A stretch of DNA of 6,193 nucleotides from assembly GCA_030606095.1 (NCBI GenBank), contig JAUWHC010000177.1:1-6193 (forward strand), in the 5' to 3' direction. Both the position numbers and the translations under genes were made by a program. A model generated the notes under the pieces. The model saw only the letters and a program-made list of their open reading frames with translations. It ran no database searches and had not been told where the DNA came from. Shown here piece by piece: positions 1 through 5,978 of the stretch (position 1 is its first letter; each line of letters begins with the position of its first letter). The DNA comes from Promethearchaeota archaeon. GTDB lineage: Archaea > Asgardarchaeota > Lokiarchaeia > Sigyniarchaeales > SOKP01.

Positions 1-774
1 AATTCAATAAAAATCGTATCTACTATGAAGGATTCTAAAGAAGATTTAACACGCATTATAGTTGGAGGATACGATCGAAGTATTAGATGCATCTGCGATC
101 TCGAATGGGGCAAAAAACAACCACTTGAAATTCCAAACAACATTGTAGAACCTCAACCGACAGAAGCGGAAGCAAAAGTGGAAAAAGCTATCAAATTTGA
201 GACAGTTCCAACAAACATCAGAGAATACATTTTCAAATATTTAATCGACAAAAAGATTATATTAGACATTGCAGAAGACTTAGAGAAAAGAGGCTATCTC
301 ACTGATAGCGTTGTCGAAGAATTCCAACGTATGATCTCAGAAAAATCTGATTCTTACGAAAAGATTACATATTCAGTTTGGACGCTACCAGATGATAAGA
401 TAGGTTTAAGCGGTGCGGTCGAACCTCCCGCGAAAAAAGGTAAGAAATTAAAACCTGTAGTGATAGAGCAAGAAACACCCTCACAAAAAGGAGGAGCACT
501 AATCGACGCCTTAAAAAAAGAACCTCAAAAAACAAAGGGAAAAGGAAAGGATGTTCCAACGGAGACTATAACAGAAGTGAATATAAGAACAATAATCATT
601 ACACATTTAGAAAAACATAAATTAATACAGTCCAAAACAAAATTAATCGACGATTTGGTCATTTTAGGATACGAGAGAGAAGTAGTGGAAAAACAACTCG
701 ATAAATTAAGGATGGAAGGCGTTCTTGTGTACTCGCGTTCAGAACCTAAAGGCTGGAGTTTAGGGGCGGTTTAA
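1..774 (+). CDS. Partial protein: beta-propeller-like tail plus two winged-helix-like repeats
   Basis: I do not recognise a named family. The first ATG is at 25, but the frame is open to the window edge and those eight codons (NSIKIVST) read like protein. The gene therefore probably begins to the left and this is its C-terminal part. Numbering from the ATG, residues 8-23 contain RIIVGGYDRSIRCI, which resembles a WD40/beta-propeller blade (inference). Residues about 63-121 and 182-246 are two copies of one pattern: IRxxI start, two or three helices, a GY turn, then a strand-like end closing in YSVWTL or GWSL. This looks like two winged-helix-type modules. They are joined by a linker at about 124-180 rich in Lys, Pro and Gly. 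There is no signal peptide or membrane segment in view. The gene ends 7 bases from the convergent gene. A nucleic-acid or protein-docking role is only a guess. Confidence 0.75.
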   Translation, partial: NSIKIVSTMKDSKEDLTRIIVGGYDRSIRCICDLEWGKKQPLEIPNNIVEPQPTEAEAKVEKAIKFETVPTNIREYIFKYLIDKKIILDIAEDLEKRGYLTDSVVEEFQRMISEKSDSYEKITYSVWTLPDDKIGLSGAVEPPAKKGKKLKPVVIEQETPSQKGGALIDALKKEPQKTKGKGKDVPTETITEVNIRTIIITHLEKHKLIQSKTKLIDDLVILGYEREVVEKQLDKLRMEGVLVYSRSEPKGWSLGAV

Positions 775-781
775 TTTTGTA

Positions 782-1219
782 TTACGCATATGGAAACTCT
801 TTGATTTCGTTTTGGAAAGGTTCAAATTGATTTAATTCTGAAAAATCTTTATTATTATATCTAGAAATAAAGAGTAGCGAGATAGGTTCGATTTTTTGTA
901 GAAATTTCTTAACAAATTTATCTGTATCTTTTTTCTTTTTATCTATTAAACCATACAAAATGATAGTCTCTTTCTGATTAGAGTCTGAAGCATGTATTTC
1001 AAAAGCGTTGAATATAAATAAAATATTATTAGACTCTAAATATTCTAAACTTAAGTTGTTAAACGCATTCTTAGCAAATATATTAATCGCTGATATAAAA
1101 GCTCCCCTTAAATCTTTATCTGTATTCTTAAGACTATCTTTTTTTTCAATCTTTTTAAATACATGACTAACTAAAACAAAACCTCGAAATACTATCCCGA
1201 TTTCATACAGTTCTTTCAT
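782..1219 (-). CDS. Small roadblock/longin-like protein of Asgard type
   Basis: This 145-residue protein is not assignable to a named gene, but its layout matches the small longin/roadblock proteins abundant in Asgard archaea. A paired-strand start (residues 3-21, ELYEIGIVFRGFVLVSHVF) is followed by a charged turn and a helix (about 38-55, LRGAFISAINIFAKNAF). Then come strands (LEYLESNNILFIFNAF and KETIILYGLIDK) and a final amphipathic helix (DTDKFVKKFLQKIEPIS). In this family such folds act as dimerising scaffolds and partners of small GTPases; that role here is inference. There is no signal peptide or membrane segment, so it is likely cytosolic. No GTPase gene lies in the window. It starts at an ATG with no Shine-Dalgarno site. 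A TTTAAA box centred about 26 bases upstream suggests a leaderless transcript. It converges with the gene ending at 774. An N-terminal regulatory domain of another kind cannot be excluded. Confidence 0.6.
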   Translation of the reverse strand: MKELYEIGIVFRGFVLVSHVFKKIEKKDSLKNTDKDLRGAFISAINIFAKNAFNNLSLEYLESNNILFIFNAFEIHASDSNQKETIILYGLIDKKKKDTDKFVKKFLQKIEPISLLFISRYNNKDFSELNQFEPFQNEIKEFPYA

Positions 1220-1240
1220 TATTAATCTTATATATTTGAA

Positions 1241-1249
1241 GTTTAAACC
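1241..1249 (-). promoter_or_regulatory. Possible TATA box of the longin-like gene
   Basis: On the minus strand this reads GGTTTAAAC, containing the palindrome GTTTAAAC. It is centred about 26 bases from the ATG at 1219, the usual archaeal TATA-to-start distance for a leaderless mRNA. A second AT-rich run (AAATATATA) lies only about 10 bases from the ATG, too close to serve. In such AT-rich DNA chance matches are common. Confidence 0.3.
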
Positions 1250-1282
1250 CTATAAACTTAATAATATTATTCATATTTATTA

Positions 1283-1327
1283 TTACACAATTCAAAAAAT
1301 CATGCTTAGGTTACACAATTGAAAAAA
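1283..1327. repeat. 17-base direct repeat, 28-base period
   Basis: TTACACAATTSAAAAAA occurs at 1283-1299 and again at 1311-1327 with one difference (C or G at S). An ATG follows two bases after each copy. The second copy overlaps the TTG start of the five-cysteine protein gene. It may be a short tandem duplication or a pair of regulator sites between the two divergent genes. Confidence 0.6.
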
Positions 1328-1516
1328 GTATGTAAATGGTATCAATGTTGCCCTATTAAATATTTTGTAGATCACGGAATGCTTGAAAAAAAATGGGTCG
1401 AAGATTACTGTTTAATAGGAAATAAGAAGTGTATTAGATATCAAAAAGAAGAAAGTGGGGAGTTCCATCCCGATAATTTACTTCCTAATGGAGAGATTCG
1501 AAAAGAATTAAAATAA
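1319..1516 (+). CDS. Small five-cysteine protein (possible metal binder)
   Basis: This 65-residue protein begins at TTG; the upstream frame has a stop at 1307 and no ATG in phase, so TTG is the only standard start. Its pattern is C5-x5-C11-P, GxLxxxWVxxYC (C31), C38-x-R-Y, then an EFHPDNLLPNG-like tail. As I recall, short uncharacterised proteins in methanogens and other anaerobes share this pattern (C..CP, W-V-x-x-YC, C-x-RY, HPD-x-x-LP-D/N-G). Cysteines 5, 11, 31 and 38 could bind zinc or an iron-sulfur cluster, with C10 as an extra; this is inference. No membrane segment or signal is seen. Its last 9 bases overlap the end of the convergent hydrolase gene. The function is unknown. Confidence 0.7.
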   Translation: MKKVCKWYQCCPIKYFVDHGMLEKKWVEDYCLIGNKKCIRYQKEESGEFHPDNLLPNGEIRKELK

Positions 1517-2197
1517 ATAGCTATTACCAACACATATATCTTTAAATTGTTCAGGAAATCTTTGTTTTATTTCCCTAATTCTTTGCGTACAGTGGCAAGC
1601 TCCTACGAATTCAATTCCTTCTAGAAAAGAGAAATTCCGAAATCCATGGAACCCCCCAATAACGGCTTTAATTTTATTCGAAATTGTTCGACCCTTTAAA
1701 ATAAATGTTTCTAAACCTGGATGTGCGCAACCTGAGATTATTATTAAATCGTTTTTTTCTGTTTTTAAAAACAAAGATTGCTCTTTTAAGAATCTATCTC
1801 CAAATTGACCAGATGAAAAAATATTCTTGTCAACCTCAACCATTTCAGAGATACCTTGAACTTGAGCTTCTGGATAAGCCCCCATAAATGATTTCATATC
1901 ACGAAATGGCACATAAATTTCAATATCGTGATTCAATTGATAGATTTCTTTTAATCCCCCTGCGTGGTCGAAATGGTTATGAGAGATTATAACTTTCTTT
2001 ATTTCTGAAACTTTAACGTTAAATTTGTTTATGTTGTGAATTAAAATATCTCCTTTAGTTCCTGTATCAAACAATAAGTGGGTTTTTGAGAGATTATTAT
2101 AAATTAAGGCTGAAAAACCAAAATCTGTTAAAAAACCCGGTTGTGCGCAGATGTCGTCATATACAATTTTAATTTCAAAAGAAAAGTCAGATTTCAT
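1508..2197 (-). CDS. MBL-fold metallo-hydrolase, COG1237 (RFAP-synthase-like) type
   Basis: This 229-residue protein is a metallo-beta-lactamase-fold enzyme. The metal motif HxHxDH is H73-N-H75-F-D77-H78, followed by AGGL. Upstream is the LLFDTG strand (residues 41-46). Further metal-site candidates are H159 in ISGCAHPGL and H184 in IGGFHGF. The end has HCTQ (H202), like the HCTG of the family. The FGFSALI start plus ISGCAHPGL are typical of COG1237, often annotated as 7,8-dihydropterin-6-methyl-4-(beta-D-ribofuranosyl)aminobenzene-5'-phosphate synthase after methanopterin biosynthesis. The real substrate of most members is untested, so I claim only a cytosolic hydrolase or synthase of this group. 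At 229 residues it is slightly short for the family, with a brief segment between the metal motif and the SGCAHPG strand. No Shine-Dalgarno site is seen; a weak TTAATATT lies about 26 bases before the ATG. The neighbours do not indicate a pathway. Confidence 0.88.
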   Translation of the reverse strand: MKSDFSFEIKIVYDDICAQPGFLTDFGFSALIYNNLSKTHLLFDTGTKGDILIHNINKFNVKVSEIKKVIISHNHFDHAGGLKEIYQLNHDIEIYVPFRDMKSFMGAYPEAQVQGISEMVEVDKNIFSSGQFGDRFLKEQSLFLKTEKNDLIIISGCAHPGLETFILKGRTISNKIKAVIGGFHGFRNFSFLEGIEFVGACHCTQRIREIKQRFPEQFKDICVGNSYLF

Positions 2198-2316
2198 ATT
2201 TTTAATAAGACTTCACCCAATATTAACTATTAGTTTTTTTTTTGGTTTGAATTTTAAAAATAAAAAAAAGGGTTAACTTTTAAATTGGTAAAACTTTTTT
2301 CCGTTCTTGGAGTAGT

Positions 2317-2666
2317 ATGAGCGAACTTTCGAAAACTTCCAGAGCAGTTCGCAAGTCGTGCAATTTTGATAAATAAACTGGAAATTTTGGAAAATAGATT
2401 GGAAAAAAGCGTTATAGAAACTTTTCTTTGCTACTCTTCACATAACGAACTATATAGTTGTACTTTTTGGTTTTTACTCAAGTTTATCTTGGAAAAAGTT
2501 TAAATCCGAACCTCTCAGTTTTTCTCAACAAACTATATCAAAATATTTACATCTGCTTTCGGATGCGGGAAATATTCATAAAATAGAAGAAGATCGCTAC
2601 TTGATCTCTAAAAAATGCCGAAATCGGCTTAAAGAACTTTCTAAAGAGTTTAAATATAAAGAGTAA
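2317..2666 (+). pseudogene. Broken winged-helix transcription regulator
   Basis: Coding-like sequence is spread over three frames. The only ATG (2317) gives MSELSK and soon stops. The next frame (2321-2503) reads through SRAILINKLEILENRLEKSV, a helical stretch. A third frame (2418-2666, 83 codons, no standard start) carries LSFSQQTISKYLHLL, then SDAGNIHKIEEDRYLISKK and a lysine-rich end. The last part looks like a helix-turn-helix (SQQTISKYL) with a wing (IHKIEEDRYLI), as in ArsR/MarR-like archaeal regulators. The frames join if about one base was lost or gained near 2320-2335 and again near 2420-2500. This suggests a decayed gene, unless the assembly has errors. The rest of the 2198-2796 gap is AT-rich with no other gene seen. 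Confidence 0.6.
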
Positions 2667-2694
2667 AAAAAATTTTAAGTTAGGTTAAAATCTA

Positions 2695-2722
2695 AACGTT
2701 CAGGAACCTATCCTGCGTTTTT
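2695..2722 (+). terminator. Hairpin followed by T-run
   Basis: AACG-TT-CAGGA, loop ACCTA, then TCCTG-CGTT forms a stem of 5 plus 4 pairs with a two-base bulge. It runs into five Ts (2718-2722) and lies 28 bases after the stop of the broken regulator. It could end that transcript. Archaeal termination relies mainly on the U-run, so the stem may matter less. Confidence 0.4.
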
Positions 2723-2796
2723 AATTATTATTAATTTAAGAATCTTTCAAAGAAAACAAGAGTGATTCATCGAAATTATCTTTCTTCATTTAATAA

Positions 2797-3216
2797 TTAA
2801 AAAGAATGGACTTCAAGTTGTTTGATTCTTTCAAAATGTTTCTTATTATCAGTAAAGATTATTTTATAATCGTTAGTAATGATAATTGCTGCTATTAAGC
2901 AGTCAAAAACATCGATTTCCTGACCTTTTGCTTTTAATTGCAAATGTAATTTTGCTGCAAAATTGGCTGGTATTTCATTTAAGGAAAAAATTCTTAATTG
3001 GTTTATAAAACTCTCTAAATCATTACAAAGTTTAATATATTTTTGTTTAGAAATTTTCTGTTTTAAAAATTTCAATTTATATATTCCATGATATAGCTCA
3101 AATATTGAAGGTGTAGTAATTGCGAATAATTCATTATCAAATTGTTTAATTAGATTTTCAAGGGATTGGTTCCCATTTAGAATTTCAATAGCGCTGCTAG
3201 TATCTAAAAAAATCAT
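2797..3216 (-). CDS. vapC: PIN-domain toxin ribonuclease (VapC type)
   Basis: This 139-residue protein spans a whole PIN domain, the usual VapC length. The family cleaves RNA (often tRNA or rRNA) with a Mg/Mn site and is held inactive by VapB. The acidic residues are visible: D5 in MIFLDTSSAIE, E40 in PSIFELYHG, D105 (with D102) in DVFDCLIAAI, and D123 in IIFTDNKKHF. All four expected positions are intact, so the toxin should be active. Its ATG overlaps the vapB stop by four bases (ATGA), which implies translational coupling. The tail runs into AT-rich sequence with no clear terminator. The RNA target cannot be inferred. Confidence 0.92.
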   Translation of the reverse strand: MIFLDTSSAIEILNGNQSLENLIKQFDNELFAITTPSIFELYHGIYKLKFLKQKISKQKYIKLCNDLESFINQLRIFSLNEIPANFAAKLHLQLKAKGQEIDVFDCLIAAIIITNDYKIIFTDNKKHFERIKQLEVHSF

Positions 3217-3452
3217 GATACCGTAAAACTCCTATTAACATCTTCTCTTAGTTCTTTTCGATCTGCTTCCATGATTTTAAAATACTCTTTAGGTAAACTT
3301 TTCCACAATCCAAAAAATTTTTTGATATTTTGGGATTCAATCTGAATATTTAGAATGCGTGCAATCACATCAGCAATACTTTCATGTTCTCTTTTTCTTT
3401 CTAATAATTTGTTATATATTACTTCATCAATTTTTATTGTCTTTAAAGTCAT
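3213..3452 (-). CDS. vapB: VapB-type antitoxin
   Basis: The protein opens with MTLKTIKIDEVIYNKLL, then ERKREHESIADVIARIL. This matches the VapB family found in archaea (ribbon-helix-helix-like start: KTIKxDExxYxKL, SxxDVIxRxL), which binds its own promoter. The C-terminal part (IKKFFGLWKSLPKEYFKIME) would lie along the toxin; this is known of the family, not visible here. I chose the ATG at 3452 (79 residues). A TTG three codons further up (3461) is in frame, but it falls inside an inverted repeat and the family pattern begins right after the ATG. It lies directly before vapC with a four-base overlap. Confidence 0.85.
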   Translation of the reverse strand: MTLKTIKIDEVIYNKLLERKREHESIADVIARILNIQIESQNIKKFFGLWKSLPKEYFKIMEADRKELREDVNRSFTVS

Positions 3453-3470
3453 AATTCTCAATAGAATTAT
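3451..3470. promoter_or_regulatory. Perfect inverted repeat at vapB start, probable operator
   Basis: ATAATTCT-CAAT-AGAATTAT has perfect 8-base arms around a 4-base spacer. It covers the vapB ATG region and ends just before the TATA-like box. VapB proteins usually repress their own operon through such palindromes, so this is the likely autoregulatory site (inference). Confidence 0.6.
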
Positions 3471-3472
3471 AG

Positions 3473-3480
3473 ATAATATA
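3473..3480 (-). promoter_or_regulatory. Probable TATA box of vapBC
   Basis: On the minus strand this reads TATATTAT, centred about 25 bases before the ATG at 3452. That spacing fits a leaderless mRNA, and no Shine-Dalgarno site is present. The adjoining inverted repeat lies between this box and the start, where a bound repressor would block initiation. Confidence 0.45.
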
Positions 3481-3502
3481 ATTATTTAATATTGTTAATT
3501 AG

Positions 3503-3649
3503 ATCAAGAAAAAATTTTTCTTAAAGACTAAGCTTTCCCTTATTAGTGCAAGAATAGCTGGAGATTCGAAATCCATCGCAGAAATTACTCTAAGCGTCCA
3601 GCAGAACTTAGAGCAAAAGCAAGAAACTACGGATGTAAAGCGCCAACAT
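3503..3649 (+). other. Start-less coding-like stretch in frame with the next gene
   Basis: After the TAG at 3500-3502 the frame stays open for 49 codons into the ATG at 3650. It contains no ATG, GTG or TTG. From about 3540 it reads like protein (SARIAGDSKSIAEITLSVQQ, then NLEQKQETTDVKRQH) and shares the higher GC of the gene that follows. It is probably the remains of a longer N-terminal region whose true start was lost where the AT-rich vapBC block now adjoins. A non-standard ATT or ATA start is the alternative. Confidence 0.45.
3506..3522. repeat. 17-base perfect palindrome with A and T runs
   Basis: AAGAAAAA-A-TTTTTCTT is self-complementary with 8-base arms. It would give a hairpin bearing a U-run on either strand. 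It sits between the vapBC promoter and the start-less coding stretch, close to the composition change. It could be a bidirectional terminator, a junction scar or chance in AT-rich DNA. Confidence 0.45.
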
Positions 3650-5245
3650 ATGAAATCGTGGCAGAAAATAATTAATTCAGGTTTCTTTAAGGAATTTCTC
3701 ATGTTCCTTCCTGTGGTCCTTTTCGGCTCGTTTAGTTTTGCCGCCTTAAAAGGTCTTAACAACATGATAAAATCCACCGAAAGCGCGGTACCGAAAGCGT
3801 ACGCGAGATATAGGTCCGAAATCCAAGCTCGTAGGAAAGGAAAATTGCAAAAGATGGTCGGAACGCAAGACGCCTTAATAAATAATTTGCAAGAATATAT
3901 GAAGAAACCCGCGGAATTAGAAGCTGCTAAACCCGAGATCAACGAAAAATGCAAAGCCTCTCAAGAAACCGAAAAGAATAATCCTCCTTTAACAGCGTTT
4001 CTTTCCAGTCTTAACTCCAATCCAAAAGCAGAGTCGAGAAAGAGTCTAGCTAACAAATTTTACGAGATTCTTTCCAGCACTTATTTTGAGTCTGCCGGTT
4101 CATTCGACGATTCACAACCTAGCGGTGAGGATGCTCAAACAAGTACGATTCAAGTGGTCGAAAAGAGAGCAGAAACTGGCTATCTCAAATTCTCAATTCC
4201 TTTCGGTGACCCCAAGGAAGGGTTGTTCCCCGAACACGATAAAGCTACAATTTTGAACGACATATACTCAAAATTGTTCGATCCTGAATACGACCAAAAA
4301 AAACCTAAAGACATGTTAGGACAAATAAATTATCGCTGTAGTTTAATTTCAGAAGCAAGGCAAATCTTAAAGTCTACCAAATATTCCGGTTTAGATATAT
4401 TAATTGACGAGATAATTAATCATAACGTTCTAGCTATTCTTCAAAACAAATTTAATAAAGGAGAGAAATTTTCAAAATTAGAGCGTATAATAGCCGATGT
4501 CGCAAGTTTTTATATGGGAGGATATAGAAGCGATGGAAAGGTAAATTCAGAGTCTGATTTACTAGGAAATTTAGTAAAAAATCAACCAATTAAATTTACT
4601 CGTGAAATCGTTGACAGTATATATAATCAACTCTCTTTTGAAGAAAAATATATCCGAGACAAAAGTGGACATTTACTAAAGCTTGATCCTGTTGGTGTTG
4701 TTAGGAATGCCCTTGAATCTTCTGGATATAAGCTTGATGGGTATTGGTATAGTTGGGGAACAAAAGCACCTATGGAATATATACAAGATCTTGATAACTT
4801 AAATGATAATGGAATTCAAATAAAAATAAGATCTTTAAGGAATTTCCTAGAAGCTTATGCAAAAAATGATAAGAAAGCACGACCATTTGTTCTAGGTTTT
4901 AAATTCGGGGATAACATTTTAGATTCTAAGTTAGAACTATTTAGGAAGAATGTAAATGAACTTAATAGTAACAAAGAGATACTAGAATTTTTAGCAAAAA
5001 CAGAATCTAATCATGAGCTATTTCTCTCTAAAGTATTAATTGATAAAAATCATAACATTAAACTCTTTATAGATATTCAGCAGTTAAATATGATAAAAGA
5101 TATAATACTCAGTCAAAAATCCATACAAAATCTTCAAGATATAAATTCTGAAGTATATAATGATTTTAAAGAGAATTATAACAAGTTTACTCATGATTTT
5201 CTGAAAGATAATATTTTCGATACTGTTCTTAATTATTTCTTATAA
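3650..5245 (+). CDS. Unrecognised membrane-anchored protein with chimeric composition
   Basis: I do not recognise this 531-residue protein. Residues 16-33 (FLMFLPVVLFGSFSFAAL) form one uncharged hydrophobic helix after a lysine-bearing start, so it is a membrane anchor or signal peptide. A basic, helical stretch follows (about 53-70, RYRSEIQARRKGKLQK), then a charged, low-complexity region to about 180. From about residue 205 to the end it is globular-looking and rich in Ile, Asn, Lys and Asp, with MGGYRSDGKV and GYKLDGYWYSWGTKAPMEYI as notable stretches. The DNA changes at the same place: about 53% GC at 3781-3840, 47% at 4201-4260, 25% at 4561-4620, 20% at 5041-5100. The ATG at 3650 is the first standard start, but the frame is open for 49 codons before it. 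No promoter or Shine-Dalgarno site is evident. The 163-residue gene follows after 9 bases, so the two are probably co-transcribed. An effector-like or mobile-element protein are possibilities, unproven. Confidence 0.7.
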   Translation: MKSWQKIINSGFFKEFLMFLPVVLFGSFSFAALKGLNNMIKSTESAVPKAYARYRSEIQARRKGKLQKMVGTQDALINNLQEYMKKPAELEAAKPEINEKCKASQETEKNNPPLTAFLSSLNSNPKAESRKSLANKFYEILSSTYFESAGSFDDSQPSGEDAQTSTIQVVEKRAETGYLKFSIPFGDPKEGLFPEHDKATILNDIYSKLFDPEYDQKKPKDMLGQINYRCSLISEARQILKSTKYSGLDILIDEIINHNVLAILQNKFNKGEKFSKLERIIADVASFYMGGYRSDGKVNSESDLLGNLVKNQPIKFTREIVDSIYNQLSFEEKYIRDKSGHLLKLDPVGVVRNALESSGYKLDGYWYSWGTKAPMEYIQDLDNLNDNGIQIKIRSLRNFLEAYAKNDKKARPFVLGFKFGDNILDSKLELFRKNVNELNSNKEILEFLAKTESNHELFLSKVLIDKNHNIKLFIDIQQLNMIKDIILSQKSIQNLQDINSEVYNDFKENYNKFTHDFLKDNIFDTVLNYFL

Positions 5246-5254
5246 CACGAACTA

Positions 5255-5746
5255 ATGGCAAAATTATGGGCTCAATATTATGAAACTGATGGAACTTTGC
5301 CATCAACTTATAGAGATAAATATATCCAGAATTGGGAGAATAATGATAATGTAAAGAAACTTCAAAGACTTTTCTGGGGAATATTATTAGACTTCAGGCA
5401 TCCTCTCACGGGACAAAAATACTCTATTAGTAAATGGATGAGTTTTGAGCTTCACCATTGGAAGACTGCAGGAGGACATGAAAATAAGTTTGAATGCTTC
5501 TGGTCAGCAGTGATCCCACTTCCAAAAGAAGGTACATATGGACATACATGGGTAGGAAATCAAGTTGATGCTGGGGAAGGACGTGATATGCAAAAAATGT
5601 TTCAAGATACTATTACTTCTATTCTTAAAGGAGATTTACCAAAAGTATGGAAAGATCATCTTTCAATAAAAGAACAAGGTATTTTTAAATCCTATAGTGA
5701 GTCAATTGAGGGCATAAGAGAATTAATAAATACATTTCTTTCTTAA
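5255..5746 (+). CDS. Small HNH-like protein, partner of the upstream gene
   Basis: This 163-residue protein starts 9 bases after the upstream stop, with no Shine-Dalgarno site, so translation may be coupled. The central part has HPLTGQ (49-54), ELHH (65-68), N77 and H97, with an IPLP strand between the last two. Many HNH nucleases read xPLTG...LHH...N...H, so a beta-beta-alpha metal site is possible, but there is no cysteine pair and the usual second and third metal ligands are not certain. The rest is helical, with a MFQDTITSILKGDLPKVWKD segment. Its low GC matches the low-GC end of the upstream gene, which suggests both arrived together. It could be a nuclease, a nuclease remnant, or an immunity-type partner. 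I see no signal peptide or membrane segment. Confidence 0.65.
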   Translation: MAKLWAQYYETDGTLPSTYRDKYIQNWENNDNVKKLQRLFWGILLDFRHPLTGQKYSISKWMSFELHHWKTAGGHENKFECFWSAVIPLPKEGTYGHTWVGNQVDAGEGRDMQKMFQDTITSILKGDLPKVWKDHLSIKEQGIFKSYSESIEGIRELINTFLS

Positions 5747-5930
5747 GATTCATAATTTTTAATAAAATTAAAATTTAGTAAACATTATTAATATCTATAT
5801 AGAGAGGTAAAATTAAACTTAAATGTTAGAGAGAATTAATCACATGGATCGCAATCTTGAAAGCAACTAAAAACTATTTTAAATTAAGAGAGAAAATAAT
5901 CTAATCAATTCAATTATTATTCATTAAAGA

Positions 5931-5938
5931 TTTATATT
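5931..5938 (+). promoter_or_regulatory. Probable TATA box of the C_GCAxxG_C_C gene
   Basis: TTTATATT is a good archaeal TATA match and the best in the AT-rich gap 5747-5975. Transcription would begin near 5960-5965, just before the ATG at 5968 and the alternative ATT at 5979. Nothing else in the gap is convincing beyond a 15-codon ATG frame starting at about 5823 that I do not call a gene. Confidence 0.5.
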
Positions 5939-5939
5939 T

Positions 5940-5963
5940 ATCATTATTTAAATGATATTATCA
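5940..5963. promoter_or_regulatory. Two overlapping inverted repeats downstream of the TATA box
   Basis: ATCATT-ATTTA-AATGAT (5940-5956) and TGATA-T-TATCA (5953-5963) are each perfect. They lie between the TATA box and the first ATG, where a repressor would sit. The arms are short and the DNA AT-rich, so chance is possible. Confidence 0.35.
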
Positions 5964-5978
5964 ATAAATGAGTGATAC

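Noticed and set aside
365..559. 64-codon minus-strand frame
   Set aside because: It lies inside the left-edge gene on the other strand, and its Leu/Phe/Val-rich make-up is what a Lys/Glu-rich gene gives when read backwards.
1705..1887. 60-codon plus-strand frame
   Set aside because: It is the shadow of the metallo-hydrolase gene, whose metal motifs are clearly on the minus strand.
3499..3954. 151-codon minus-strand frame opposite the 531-residue gene
   Set aside because: It is rich in Phe, Cys, Ser and Leu with no motif; the plus strand has a longer frame with a clear membrane helix and charged coding pattern.
5753..5779. AT-rich imperfect inverted repeat after the HNH-like gene
   Set aside because: The arms are A/T only with a mismatch, so it cannot be told from background; at most the T-run could help termination.
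5823..5870. 15-codon ATG frame after a GAGAGG run
   Set aside because: It is too short, the purine run is too far from the ATG, and no motif is seen.
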